A stretch of 64,000 bases of DNA from Lentinus brumalis (Eukaryota; Basidiomycota; Agaricomycetes; Polyporales; Polyporaceae), in assembly GCA_001792895.1 (NCBI GenBank), contig MARA01000050.1:1-64000 (forward strand), read 5' to 3'. Below are positions 31,268-43,419 of the stretch, piece after piece. The notes beneath the pieces were generated by a model. The model saw only the letters and a program-made list of their open reading frames with translations. It made no database searches and was not told the DNA's origin. A program made the position numbers and the translations under genes. The stretch's first letter is position 1; every line of letters starts with the position of its first letter.

Positions 31268-33982
31268 ATGGGCGGTTCCGACGTCTTCGGCGAGTCTCCG
31301 CGGGCGTAAGTGCGGAGGGTCAGGCAGCGGTCCGTGTTCGGACAGGTAACCACCAGCTCGTGCTTCTCGTCGGGGAGGTTCCGGCTGCTGACCCCCATCA
31401 GAGTCTCGAAGGGACGACCGAGCAGGATGTCGTAGGCGGCGTTCTCCACGACGTGCATCTGTAGGTAGATGGCGATCCCGCCCTGCAGCTCCAGTAGGAC
31501 GTTGTTGGCTAGGCCTTTGGTGGTGTCCTTGGTTCCGTTCGCGGAGGTCATCGGATTCTTCTGCCTCTCGTCGCACGGGATGCCGAGCTCGTAGCATTTG
31601 TCCGCCGAGATCGCTACGACCTCGGAGCCGGGGTCGTAGACGCACTCTACCAGTTCCGCCTCGTTGACCCAGGCGAAGAGCGCCCGGAGTTTCTCGCTGG
31701 GCTTGCCGACTATGAGGCTGTTGGAGCGGCTGCGTTGGCGGGGAACCGGCTCGTCCTCTTCGTCGTCGGCGTCGCCTCCCCGCAGCTGGAGGGACACGAT
31801 GCCTCCGGTGCTTCCTGCCTCCTCGGACGGACAGGTCCTCCAGGCACTGCACCGACTCCAGGACGTCTTCGGAGGCCTCGGGGTCGTCCATCATTACGGA
31901 CAGGACCGACAGCGGGATGGCCGGTACGTCGAATGCGACGCGCTTGCTGCCCGTCATCTTGTGCGCCTTCTTGCAGATTCCCGGAGCGAGACTGAAGAGC
32001 TCGGACACGGAGAGGTGGACCGACTGCTCGTTGACGAAGTTGCGCTGCCACACACGCTCCTCGGCATCCTTGTCCGCTACCGGCGGGAGGTTCCGGTACG
32101 CCGTAACCCTACCGGCGGGCTGCGCGGGGGCTTGTCCAGTTGGTCCGACGACGTGCTCGGATGCCGGTTGAGGTCGGCTAGCTGCCTCGGACGCGGAGGT
32201 CGCCTCGGGTGACTTAGCGCGGGGCGCGTTAGGGCCATACGCGAAATCTTTAGCCTTCGGCGCGCCAGCGGCAGAGGCGTCGCGGACTTGCGCATAAGGG
32301 TGTACCGGTACGACGTAGGAAGGGTTGTTAACCACCTCCGGCGTCTCGGCTCTCAGCGCGGGCGCTCCCTCGGGGACGGACTGGTCCTCCGGTATCTCCT
32401 CGATGTGTGCGGAACGCAGCGGCTCCTCGTCCGGTACCTCCTCGACTCGGGTCGCCCTGGTCGAAGGTCCGGAAGTACGGGCAGGCTTGCGGGCGGTCGC
32501 CTTCTTCGGAGGGCGCGCCGGAAGCTCGACCCCGTCGAACACTGCGCGCTTGCGCTTCTCGCGGTCCTCGAGGAAGTTGATCTTGTGACGGAGCATCTCG
32601 TTCTCCTCTTCGGCCGTACGTACGGACCGTTGGCCGGAGGCTGTGAGGACGGAGAACATGAGCTGCGCGACCGCCGGAGGCTCGGGCGGCTGGGGCTGGT
32701 TCCGATCGTAGTAGAAGCGGACTTGCTCTCGAATCGGACCCCTGCCACGCGGAATGGGCTGGCCGTTAGCTAGGACAAGCTGGCCCGTCTGCGCAGAGCG
32801 TTGGATCAGGCCGTCACGGATGTCGGTCTCGACGTCGGGGCAGCGGCCTATGCTACAGTCCGTGTGACCGCAGTAATAGCAGTTTCGGTCGCGTTCGCGG
32901 GGCTCGTTCCGAGGGGGATTGTAGAGCCTCCCGCCGTCCGGAGCGGGCTGCTGCCCTTGCGGATACCTCGGAACGTCGCGGGGGAAGCGCGGCTGCTGCT
33001 CCTGGTGCGGCGGCGGTTCGCGGACTTGGGGCGGGCCCCGCTGGAGTTCCAATCGGCGGTCGCGGTCGCGAGGCTCGTTCCTACCGCGCATAGCGGTTTG
33101 AACGGCCGTCTGCACGAGAGTCTGAAGGTCCTCCGTCTTGATTGTGATGGTCTTGTCGTCGGCCAAGGGTTCCTGCCTCGGGGCGGGATTCCTTCCGCGG
33201 AACGGCTCAGGCGCTCTCGGAGCGGCGTAGTGCCCCCCTGTCAGCGGCGGACGCAGGCTTCCGTACCGCTCGAACGCCGGATTCGCGTCGAAGTCAACGG
33301 AGTCCCCGATCGTATAGGAGATGGCCTCGTGCACCTGCGCCAGGGTGTAGGACACCGCTCGGGGCTTGTCCGGGACCTTCTGAGCGAGGCGTCCGTCGAC
33401 CGCGCTCCGCTGCGAGGTGTTCAGGAGGCGTAGGAGGTTGTAGGCGGCGTCGCGCTGGGTCAGCTCGGGAGGCTGCTGGTTGATGAGGTACGACGCTATC
33501 GGGTGGTATTCGACGTAGAACTGCGAGTAGTCCGCTAGATTCTGGAAGCCCTTGGGATACTGACGGGCCATGAGCTCGTGGTAGTCGGCCATAGTGTACT
33601 GATGGTTCTCGTCGGCTCCGACGTAGTAGTCTACTACGGTGTCGCGCCACTGCTCGTACGTCGTATGCTCGTCGCGGAACTCGGGCATCGAGGACCAGCG
33701 GCGGGAGACCGGAAGCGGAACGTAGATCGTCGCACCGCGCTTCTTGTCCCGATCGTCGACGACGTTGTTCCTGCGCAGGAGGAGCTCGTACTGGTCGAAG
33801 AACCGCTGGACGGTCTCGCGGCCGGCTTCGTCCCAGATCGGGGCGCCGCGCTCGTTCGGGAGAGGCATGGTGTGTGGTCCGAGGTCGCGAGCACCGCCCT
33901 GAAACTGCTGAGGCGGCGCTGGCTGCGGGTTAGCCGGTTCGGGGTTGTTGATCGGGTTCGGGTTCGGGAGAGGGTCGTCCAT
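31243..33982 (-). pseudogene. gag: gag-protease frame of element 1 (5-bp deletion)
   Basis: The first minus-strand ATG after the primer site is at 33982 (MDDPLPNPNP). The protein has a capsid-like region (VQRFFDQYELLLRR, EQWRDTVVDYYVG), an Arg/Pro-rich stretch and a nucleocapsid-type motif near residue 368 (CYYCGHTDCSIGRC) followed by the GQLVLANGQPIPRG segment common in fungal Ty3 Gag. The aspartic protease motif is YDPGSEVVAIS (near 31624-31640). A 5-bp deletion near 31838 throws translation into the pol frame before the protease, so the protease would not be made. Confidence 0.85.
31261..31267 (-). promoter_or_regulatory. -1 ribosomal frameshift heptamer, element 1
   Basis: The minus strand reads G GGT TTT in the protease frame, a canonical X-XXY-YYZ slip site, six codons before the protease stop. 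Shifting back one base enters the pol frame exactly (GGG TTT TCG). A GACC/GGTC stem lies shortly downstream. Confidence 0.75.
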
Positions 33983-34505
33983 CTCGGTAGTCGGAAGGGG
34001 CGGAGAGATAGGACGGGTAGTAGGGGCGGCCTGTGAGGTTGCTTCCTGAATTGTTGGTGGTACGGGGTTCCTGCGTCGGCGGGGTGGGAGCTCGAGAGGA
34101 GGTGCGAGAGGGATGTTCTGTTCGAGGTGGGCTCGGCGAGTCCGAGACCTTGACGTCGAGGTGTCCGAACGGGCTCGAGAGGTAGTGCTCCCTGTAGGGG
34201 AGGGAGGACGGGAAGCGGAGGAGGACGGCAACGGGGTAAGGGAAGACGGCTCCGAAGGGGAAGACAGGGCGGTAGCGAAGCTTGCGGATCCGGAAGGCGA
34301 GGGGAGAGGTGTGAGTTCCTCGTCTAGTTCCTCGCGGAATGCGCGGAGACGTTGACGGAGTTCCTCGAGGGCGGTAGCGGTGTAGGAAAGGCTGTCCGAA
34401 GGTCGGACGGAGGTACGAGAAGCGGTTTCGGAAGGGGACGGTGATCTCGACAGTTTGATTGAAATCAGAGATGGCCACTAGTACCCCTCGCGGTGGGCTC
34501 CAATA
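33983..34505 (-). other. gag leader and tRNA primer-binding site, element 1
   Basis: Directly inside the 5' LTR, separated by a few bases, the coding strand carries TGGAGCCCACCGCGAGGGG (about 34485-34503). This is complementary to a tRNA 3' end of form ...GGTGGGC-T-CCA; the T discriminator base suggests tRNA-Cys, tentatively. The leader to the first ATG is about 500 nt with no ATG at all on the coding strand. At least 83 codons before that ATG are open in the gag frame. Confidence 0.55.
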
Positions 34506-35561
34506 TGATACGCCAAGGGGCGAAATGAGCGGATAACACCACACAAATCTCCAGCCAAGGACTGTATGCACGTATTTTATATGCGAGAAGGGAAGAGGCT
34601 CCTAACCAACCCTAACTGAACGGAGACCTATGTCCAGGAGGGCTACGTACGACTCCCGAATGACAGGAGCGTCCGGAAAGGGGCGCGGAAACCACGGAGA
34701 CAAATGGAGGGAACGGCACGGAGACGGGACGATAGGGAGGACTCAACGGTGCCTGCCCGGACGGCGAGGAGACTTCCGACGCACGGACGCGACGGGTGCG
34801 AACCACGTAGGACACGGAGCGGAGACCACGGAGACAGTAGCGGATGAAACGGGTTCGAACTTATCGACTCGACGGCGGTAGGACTTCTTGACGGTGACGG
34901 CGATACTTTCGACGGTGAGCACGGAGCGGCGGCGGTAGACTTAGAGCTGAACGGTGGGGAGAACGGAATCTGAATTGCACACCGTGCTACCGAAGGTACA
35001 AAAGCAAAGCTACCCTAACGACAGCACGCAAGCCTCGGAAAGCCCTCGCAAACGGTCCTGAGCCAATAGGGGCGGGCGGAGCTCCTTGCGCACGGACCTG
35101 CTGTCAGCCTTTAACCACAGCTAACCAACCAGCGCGCGCGCCGAGCCCCAACCGGTTCGAGGCGCTGGCGACCGACGTTTACCCAAGATGGTGGCGCGGA
35201 GCTCCAACTCCGGCGATAACCACACCGGCCAATCAACTGGCGTGAAGGACGCTCCAGAACCCCTCCGACCATGCGTCCGTGACCGAGGCTGCGTACGAGA
35301 CCCCGGAATTGCGGCTAGATGTCTCATCGGGGACGTGAACCGTCTGACAGGCCGCCGCTCGGTGCGGACGGGCTGCAGACCGCGTTGTCCGACCTGTGCG
35401 AGGGTTCGGACGGTAGGAGGGGTGACGGAGCGATAGGGAAGGAGTATGGGGCTGTGGCGAGCATACTGGCCGACGTAGGACGGTCGGGAGTACTGGGCTC
35501 GCTCCTGTGGAACCTCCGGAAGGGCGCAAATTCCGTGCATAGACGTGTCCGATACCTATCA
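34506..35561 (-). repeat. LTR of element 1 (5' LTR)
   Basis: 1056 bp, TGATACGCC...CCTATCA on the plus strand, next to the primer site. It drives gag-pol on the minus strand. Confidence 0.95.
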
Positions 35562-36785
35562 CCGGTAAGGCGTCGGGCGGAAGATAACGGGCGGTGTCCT
35601 TGGCCACAGCCTTCCAGGCGACAGGTTCGTCCTTGATACCGGACGCAGCTTCTGCTGTGAGGGTCAGACGGTATACGCACAGGTAGCAATATCGGGACGC
35701 ACCCCAATGCAACGAGAAGTAAGTGTGCAGGACGACACTCAGCACCTTGCCGTACCGGAATAGGTCCATCGAAGGCAGGACGGGCGTACCGTCCGGAAAG
35801 AATGTGAACTCGTGGGGAGGGAGTGTTGGTCGTGGGGCGTCCGGGTCGTTGTCGTGCTCGTCAGGGTGGAAGCACGCATGGCAGTACTCCTGCCAAGTGC
35901 GTTTCGGGTTCTTGACTCGCCACTGCTCGAACGTCGGGACCTGTCGGTTCCCAGCGTGCCAGATCATGCTCACATCGTGTCTGAAAGAGCCGTAGTGTCA
36001 GCTCGAGCGAGTACGTGGTACGGCATAGTGAACACGCACACCCCGTGGACCATGTCCTCCTTCTTGTCGAGGACGCAGAACTCGATCCGCGCCATGGCTC
36101 CGCACTGGTCGTTGACCCAGAGAACGATGGCCTGAATCCAGTCGGCCAGTCGTTTCTCGGCGATTCTAGACGAGCGATGAGGTCAGATATAAGGCGGTTG
36201 AGCATAGGCAGCAACTCACAGGGCGCGCAGCTCGGGGTCGGGCCCGTTCTCAATCCACTGCTCGGCCTTTTCATCGTACGCCGCCTGGTCGTCGTCGCTC
36301 AGTTCGTTCCAGAGCTCGGATCGGGCGATGTTCAGGGCGGCGATTGGAACCTTGCCCGCCTCGACGAGCTCTGCCTTGCGGAGAAGGATTGCCTGGTCCT
36401 CCTCGAGGTTGAAGACGTCCCGTCCTGTCCAGAGACACTTGAGTGCCTTCGGGAGGCGAGAGTCCTTGTTGCCGGAATGGTTGGAGAGCCACAGGGTGAG
36501 TTTCTGAAGAGTGTGGGTGAGCGTTGTTGCTCGCGCGTAGTTGCAATGTACGTTGAACTCAGCACTTACGCCTCTCAGATATCCGCGAGCCCAGGGGTTT
36601 TTCGGAGGCAGCTGGCGGCCCTCGAGGAACTCGGTGATGAGCGACTCCTTCAGGGCCGACTTCTCCTTTTTCGACTTCTTGGGCCAGGTCTCGGTGACAC
36701 CACGGAGTCGGTCTATCTCGCGCGGATGGAGGGCGATTTCTGAGTCGTCGGTACCGTCGAAGTCGGGAGGAATAGGAACAGCCAT
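35562..36785 (-). pseudogene. HMG-like gene copy 2, 5' half (severed)
   Basis: This carries exons 1-3 and the first about 138 codons of exon 4, including the HMG-like region, in a sequence identical to copy 1 as far as compared. It keeps its promoter. Transcription would run into the inserted retrotransposon LTR, so a truncated HMG-containing product of about 347 residues plus read-through is conceivable. Confidence 0.9.
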
Positions 36786-37253
36786 GTGTGGCGAGGAGCG
36801 ATGTGATAACACTTTGAGTTGAGTAGTAGCACTGAGTAGTACACGATGTGGACTGAGCGGGGACAAAGCTCGCGGCGCAGACGTGTATATATAGCATCGA
36901 TGCCAGAATCAATTATTGTGACAATCTATGTAGTCGTCCATGTCGAGGATATTGACATCAATGCGTCGCAGTGTAGCCGGGATAACCTCGCGGTGTCCTC
37001 GAGCGTTCGTGATCGCCTTTGGACCTCCTTTGGAGCAGCACGGAAATCTACGAGGGCGCAAACCTTCGACAGTAAGTTTAATCACCACATAGTTCGGGGA
37101 GAGCACTTACGCTGTAGGAATGACCAGAACGGAACAGCATGTACTTGGCATGAGGAGGCCACGAGGTGCGCGCTATGCAGCATGCGGCGCGCCTGCGATT
37201 TGTACGTCTTCGAACCTCCTTCGTAACTTGTTCCCTGCGATCTGCGTCTCTCC
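36786..37253. promoter_or_regulatory. Divergent promoter, copy 2
   Basis: Same as 3159-3626, with one base difference noticed (GACTGAGCG versus GACTAAGCG). The TATATATAG word is near 36884. Confidence 0.45.
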
Positions 37254-38560
37254 ATGGCGCCAGACCCGCTGCACTCGACCTCGTCACACTGGGACTTCGT
37301 TGACGAGGTCTCAGAACGCTTGGTCCTGCTCTTCCATTCTGTGCGTGCTGGCGAGAAGGCATGGATGGCTTCCCAGCGTCTGTCAAATGGCCGCCAGAAT
37401 GCGTGGTCTGCGCAGCTGGACCAGGACCTCATACGAGCTGCAAAGGTGCTAGCTTCTGCATGGAGCTTTAGAGGTAAGTACGTTTTCTAATTACCCACTG
37501 CACAACACCCACCAGAATCAGTCCCATTGGACTGGGATGCAGACGCCTTGTGCGCATTCATGTCGAAGAAGCCGCGAGGGCTCAATATGGAATACGAAGA
37601 CTCCCTTCTTGAGAGTTTTCCGCCCTTTTGCGGCGTGGAGAGCGTCCTGTCCAACGACATCCCCATTCTCATGCGACCTGGGATTATCATCGATAATACT
37701 GGCAAGGTACTCGCCTGGGCCCTTCCACAGATTCTTTCTGAGACTCGGCAGGTGTGTGTTAATACGTATACCATGCAACAATTAAGCTTACATTGATGTG
37801 CAGCACGATATACTCAAAGCGACAACCTGCCTGAAGCATGAGCTACACACCGTAGGGAATCTTCCCGAGGCAGGCGCGAACCCCCTACTCCGGTGGCGTG
37901 TGGCCCCAACGTTCTATCACCCAGGTCAGCAGTGGCCCGCCGGAAACTGGCTAGCTACTCCTGGAGGGTATGCGCTCGGACACAAGGTTGGTACACCCCG
38001 GCATCTGCACGATCGTCGACCCACTGAATGGCGTATAGAGCTCACGCTTCGCGCCTTGTCCAAGTCGCACTCTCCGATCCCCTGCGGGCCAGGAATGGGG
38101 TCGAAGGATGAAAGAATCCGGCGCCCTTCTAAGTGCGATTCTTCGGGTCGTCCACCCGGCGATGTACGATGCAGGAAAGATGTCGCTGTCCCGTATCTCC
38201 GCCGACCCTTCCATCGCCGCAGCCCTGGATACGTGGCCTACCGTCTTCAATCACGTTCAGATCATCAGCAATCGTGCAACACCATTTCATCGTGACACCA
38301 GCGGCGCACCGCCGTGGTATGACATGCTCATGACGCTTGGGGCGTACCGTCGCGCTGAGCTCGTCTTGAGGAACCTTGGCATCCAGATAGGGTACAAGCC
38401 GGGCACGATCTCGCCCATATGCAGCCTCATCCTTCATCATGGGGTAGGCAAGGTTCGCGGGGACAGACTTTGCTACTCATGGTACATGTCTGAAGCCGTA
38501 CATCGCAACTTCGACATCCCTGATATATCCTACATGCGCGCTGACTACTACCCAAACTAG
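37254..38560 (+). CDS. TET/JBP-family 2OG-Fe(II) dioxygenase, copy 2 (intact, 386 aa)
   Basis: Exons 37254-37473, 37516-37751, 37804-37986 and 38039-38560 give 386 aa. Introns are 42-52 bp, the last with a CTGAAT branch site. The N-terminal half is helical (LDQDLIRAAKVLASAW; VLAWALPQILSETRQ), typical of fungal members that add a helical domain before the catalytic fold. The catalytic signature is complete: HxD at H297/D299 (FHRDTSG), distal His in LHHGV (346-347), and Arg356 in GDRLCYSWYM for 2-oxoglutarate. Predicted activity is oxidation of 5-methylcytosine or related bases in nuclear DNA, as known for the family. It is the only gene of copy 2's HMG-TET-KDZ trio left whole, flanked by insertions about 1.7 kb upstream and 0.6 kb downstream. 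Confidence 0.85.
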
Positions 38561-38759
38561 AGCACACAATGTAAATGGGAATGGAATCATACCTATTGCA
38601 TATACGTTTACCTCTCGCTACCGGCCGACGGCGCGTTTCCTCGATGCACGGACGTGAACCAGTGAGTGCCGGGTGCCTCTCTATGCGGTACATAAGGACT
38701 CTGCGGCGATGGGCTACAGTGCACTCGATCATCAAGGCTCCGGCCGCCAGGGTACAGCA

Positions 38760-39158
38760 ATGACTGGCTCGCGTATTCGTCTATCCACCTACAGCTCAGC
38801 GGCAGAGAGAGAAATTGTCACGGTGAAAACCCGCCGGGGCCCTCGGGCGATCCTACGACCGGCACGACCGCGCAAAACCCACCCGAGCGATGCCGCCCCG
38901 CCCCGCATCCAGCCCGTAGGTTTCAATAGACCCAACGGCTCAACGCTCCCGATGGACGACCTTGCTGGCACCCAGTTCACATTCACGGCTGGAACTCCGG
39001 TGAAAGCGCGCATGGTGAGTGTTCCAGCATGATGTCGCCGTCGCTCCTATCCCTCAGCATCGGGGTGCCTCGCAGCGACCCAACGATTATCAGCGTGAGT
39101 GGATGCGCAGCCAGCGGGATGTCTATCTCCGCGAGCTGTACGACATGGAGGCGGGCGC
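38760..39158 (+). pseudogene. KDZ transposase copy 2, 5' fragment
   Basis: Exon 1 (38760-39014) and the first 101 bases of exon 2 (39058-39158). The retrotransposon interrupts codon about 118, just before the CxC2 cysteine cluster. Confidence 0.92.
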
Positions 39159-40213
39159 TGATACGCCAAGGGGCGAAATGAGCGGATAACACCACACAAA
39201 TCTCCAGCCAAGGACTGTATGCACGTATTTTATATGCGAGAAGGGAAGAGGCTCCTAACCAACCCTAACTGAACGGAGACCTATGTCCAGGAGGGCTACG
39301 TACGACTCCCGAATGACAGGAGCGTCCGGAAAGGGGCGCGGAAACCACGGAGACAAATGGAGGGAACGGCACGGAGACGGGACGATAGGGGGACTCAACG
39401 GTGCCTGCCCGGACGGCGAGGAGACTTCCGACGCACGGACGCGACGGGTGCGAACCACGTAGGACACGGAGCGGAGACCACGGAGACAGTAGCGGATGAA
39501 ACGGGTTCGAACTTATCGACTCGACGGCGGTAGGACTTCTTGACGGTGACGGCGATACTTTCGACGGTGAGCACGGAGCGGCGGCGGTAGACTTAGAGCT
39601 GAACTGTGGGGAGAACGGAATCTGAATTGCACACCGTGCTACCGAAGGTACAAAAGCAAAGCTACCCTAACGACAGCACGCAAGCCTCGGAAAGCCCTCG
39701 CAAACGGTCCTGAGCCAATAGGGGCGGGCGGAGCTCCTTGCGCACGGACCTGCTGTCAGCCTTTAACCACAGCTAACCAACCAGCGCGCGCGCCGAGCCC
39801 CAACCGGTTCGAGGCGCTGGCGACCGACGTTTACCCAAGATGGTGGCGCGGAGCTCCAACTCCGGCGATAACCACACCGGCCAATCAACTGGCGTGAAGG
39901 ACGCTCCAGAACCCCTCCGACCATGCGTCCGTGACCGAGGCTGCGTACGAGACCCCGGAATTGCGGCTAGATGTCTCATCGGGGACGTGAACCGTCTGAC
40001 AGGCCGCCGCTCGGTGCGGACGGGCTGCAGACCGCGTTGTCCGACCTGTGCGAGGGTTCGGACGGTAGGAGGGGTGACGGAGCGATAGGGAAGGAGTATG
40101 GGGCTGTGGCGAGCATACTGGCCGACGTAGGACGGTCGGGAGTACTGGGCTCGCTCCTGTGGAACCTCCGGAAGGGCGCAAATTCCGTGCATAGACGTGT
40201 CCGATACCTATCA
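39159..40213 (-). repeat. LTR of element 2 (3' LTR)
   Basis: 1055 bp, TGATACGCC...CCTATCA on the plus strand. Confidence 0.95.
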
Positions 40214-40250
40214 TCCCCTCCCCACTGAAATCTGGACCGTCCTCGGTCCA
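40214..40250 (-). promoter_or_regulatory. Polypurine tract and hairpin, element 2
   Basis: Identical to 23809-23845 of element 1: tract abutting the LTR, then a TGGACC/GGTCCA stem with GTCCTC loop. Confidence 0.8.
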
Positions 40251-40358
40251 TCCGATTGGCGGGCGGGATGAGGGGGGAACGACACCATCGATAGGCTGGC
40301 CCCTGCGAGTATTTAAAGCCGCCGTACCATCCAGCACTGTCCTGTAGTACCGAACGCC

Positions 40359-41081
40359 ATGCCGAACGGACCTGCGACTTGGCCCGAGCTCCGGATCACC
40401 GTGAGGGAGGACGCTCTTCGGTACGCCGATGGTGCGGTGTCTCTCCTCGAAGCGGACCTTGAGTCTGGAAATTTCGGCGACGACGAGGTTGAGCTGCGAC
40501 GCGACATGTCGACGATAGCTGATCTCCTGGTACGTCCCTATCCTCTCCGGAGTGCCTTCGGTGCTGATTTCCGCCCAGGACGGGCTGATGATCCTCGGAT
40601 GCACCCCCGGACAGGTACTCGAGCTATGCGAGCGTACTCGGACGACCTTATCGGAGTGGCCTATCGAGGCTGCCTCCGGAACGCTGCCGTGCGAGACTTC
40701 CTGGGCCGGATAGACAGCTCCCGCCGGGCGTTGCGCTTGGCCGCGGTGTCTGCCGAGGAACTGGACGTCTCTCGCGAGCTTCAGGTCGCCCGAGAGTGCC
40801 TCCTAGTGCTGAATCGTTCCCGACGGCCGGACCTGGCCCTGGCCTTCCGTGTTACTGCGGAGATCCGTCGACTCGCGGAGCGACAGGAAGAGCTCCGCCG
40901 CGAGCGCATCGCACTCGAGGACGGCCGGCTCCGAAGCGAAACTCGCGCAGTTGCTCGTAAGCGCTCCCTTCCTACGCGTGCCGCACGGTCTGACCTTGTT
41001 CTGCTAGGAGCGGACTCGCCGGTGCGAGTGGTGTACGACGTCGACGCGGGGGAAGACATCATCGAGGGCTCGGACGCCTAG
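40359..41081 (+). pseudogene. Antisense gene A, element 2 (one-base frameshift)
   Basis: Same structure as 23954-24677, with exon 1 at 40359-40529 and intron at 40530-40578. A C is missing near 40672 (GCTGCCTCC versus GCTGCCCTCC), so the spliced frame breaks. By coincidence the unspliced frame becomes open for 240 codons, which could mislead gene prediction. Confidence 0.65.
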
Positions 41082-41395
41082 GAAGGATCGGAGACGGGGA
41101 ACTCCTCAGGAGGGCGTGCGGATAGCGCGGAGGGCGCGCTGCGTCGACGGAGCGCCCGTAGAATAGTCCTAAAGCGGAAATAAAGTTACTCGTTTCGGCA
41201 TGACAGCGGATGAACTCCGTTGACGGCGAAAGGCGCGGTGACGTCGCGAAGCCCGGTGCTTCCTGATTGTTTGACCTTCGTTCGTGATTGAGGACGCGAA
41301 ATTTTTTGCCTCCGAGGCTCCCTTAAAGACCTGCCGTCGGGCGCGTTCGGTCGCTCGTGCTCCTTGACCGCTTCCTCCCTCCTCGACGCTTCAAC

Positions 41396-43419
41396 ATGGC
41401 AGCCCCTCTCTCTCCTAACGTCGACCTCAGCGACCCCGAGGACTTCACCAACGCCTCGAACTTCGCCTCCTTCGTCGAGGGCTTCGTCCTGGACGAGCTG
41501 CACCCCTACTCGGGCCGATACTACGGGGAGGCCGCGGAGCACTTCCTCCGCTACCTGGTGAGTTTCGCCCTGTTTGTCGGAGCCATCGGGGGCCAACCGG
41601 GCGGTCGACTGAATCCTCTAGGAGGCCGCGCCTTCCGAACCCAGCGGGGAATACCGGTCCCGCTTTCCCGCGTTTTGGGGGACGTTCAGCGAGCACGCCC
41701 CCCGGAGCTCCAGCGGGAGTTCTTCCGCAAGTGCAGCCAGGCGGTCCTGGCCCGGGACGCGGACTTCCTCCGCGCGCAAGTCCAACTCCACCAGGAAGGC
41801 ATCAAGAACGCCGAGGCCCGCTTCCAGGAAGTGTCGCGCCGCGTCAAACCCGGTCGGCGGAACACTCCCGCGGACGTCGCGGAGGCTCGGGACTTGGAGC
41901 ACGAGCTGAAGCTGGCGCGGAGCCGGCTTGAGGTCTACCAGAAGGCGGAGACCGCCGTCTCGGACTACGGTACGTTCCTACGCCTCCGAGGCGTCCCTTT
42001 TTGCGCTAACCTCCGGCGTGTAGTGAACTTGCTCGCGAACGCGGACCCCTCCGAGCCTCGCGCTCTCGAATTTACGGACAAGGACAAGTACCTCCCGTTC
42101 GCCCCGGACGTCGTAGCGAAACTCTTCAGGATCTCGCCGCTTCCTAGCCCGCCGCCCGCACGCACGACTTCTCAAGGCCCCAAGACCCCGCAAGGGCGCA
42201 AGGCTCCGCAAGGGCCGAAGACTCCGCAGGGTTCGAAGGCTCCGCCGGGTCCGAAGACTCCGCCGGGTCCGAAGACTCCGCAGGGACAGAAACCTCCGCA
42301 GGACGACGGCGGCGATGAGGACGCTGAAGGTTCCAGCGAGGACGACGAGCTCGCCAGCACGACGCAGGAACCCCAGCCCAGTGGCAGCAAGAAGCGCAAG
42401 CCCGCCAGTGGCTCTGGCCGGCGCGGCGGCAGGAAGAAGCCCAAGACCGACCCCACGAGCGGCTCGGAGGAGGGAGTGCTGCTCTCCTTCGAGGGACCAG
42501 TAAGTCTCCGCTCGTTCCTGCCGCGGCGATCGTTTGCTAACTTGTAGGACCTTAGTGCGACCACTGTCGCTCGAAGGGGGGCCGCTGCCTCCCGTCGGGG
42601 AAGGTCGGCCTCTGCCAGAAGTGCAAGAAGGACGCGCAAGGGTGCCGGTGGACCGGCTCCAGCGTCTTCGGCGAGATGTCCTGTAAGTCCGTCCTCTTCT
42701 CTGCCTTCCGCGGTGGCTGACCCTTAGCATTCGATAGGGAACCGCAAGACCATCGCCCTCTTCAACGGCGAGGGCTGGGTTCCTATCCCCGGAACCCCCG
42801 ACATCCGATACATGGCCGTCCGCTTCATCGCCATCTTCGAGCGGGACCGACCGCGTTTCCGAGTCGTCGACCAGGACGGACTCGCGGAGCGGCTGCGAGC
42901 TGTCGGACTGCCCGACGCCATCGCGCCCACTGCGATCCCAGCGGACTTCGCTCCGACCGTCGAGCCCGCGGAGGTCGCGGCCTTCCGCGACAAGCACAAG
43001 GGCTGGGCGGTCTTCAAGGTCCTTCCCTGGAACGCGCCCGCTCCTGCTGCGCCTCCGACGACTCCTGCCGGGACTGCGGGGCCTCCTTGCCTGCGGGGGT
43101 CTCGTTCTCCGCTCCCTTCTCGGTCCCCTACCAGGGGGACTTGTCCGGACTCTCGCCGTTCGACCGGCTGGTCGCGGAGAACCGGCTGGAGGCCAACCGG
43201 CTGGTGTACGACATCTGGGGGAAGGCCCACGAGCTCGTCGCTCGGATGACGCGGGAGAAGGAGCTCACCGGAGAGACCTTCGGGAAGTATCGGTCGGAGG
43301 AGGAGGGGGTGGAGCTGCCTCCCAAGATCAGCTTTTCGCGGCTCGCGGCGACGGACCCCGGACAGGACCTCGTCGCGAAGCTCCTCCGGTTCCGTGCTCC
43401 TGGGGGTGGGGACGCCTGA
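41396..43419 (+). pseudogene. Antisense gene B (Zn2Cys6-type), element 2 (one-base frameshift)
   Basis: Exons 41396-41557, 41645-41969, 42024-42499, 42556-42682 and 42738-43419, with the same junctions as element 1. The Zn2Cys6-type cluster (42556-42650) is unchanged. A C is missing near 43080 (GGGGCCTCC versus GGGGCCCTCC), shifting the frame in the last exon after the cluster. Confidence 0.65.

Larger units (their letters stand above)
22753..35561 (-). mobile_element. Ty3-type LTR retrotransposon 1 (12.8 kb)
   Basis: Bounded by CCGG target duplications (22749-22752, 35562-35565); copy 1 of the duplication shows the empty site. LTRs are 22753-23808 and 34506-35561. Domain order on the minus strand is gag, protease, reverse transcriptase, RNase H, integrase, so it is Ty3-type. 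Between the end of pol (27565) and the 3' LTR (23808) lie two plus-strand, intron-containing genes. Three small deletions (5 bp near 31838, 1 bp near 30538, 1 bp near 28629) break the protease and pol frames, while the antisense genes are intact. Only one LTR-LTR difference was noticed (T/G in GAACTGTGGGG), suggesting a recent insertion. Confidence 0.95.
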
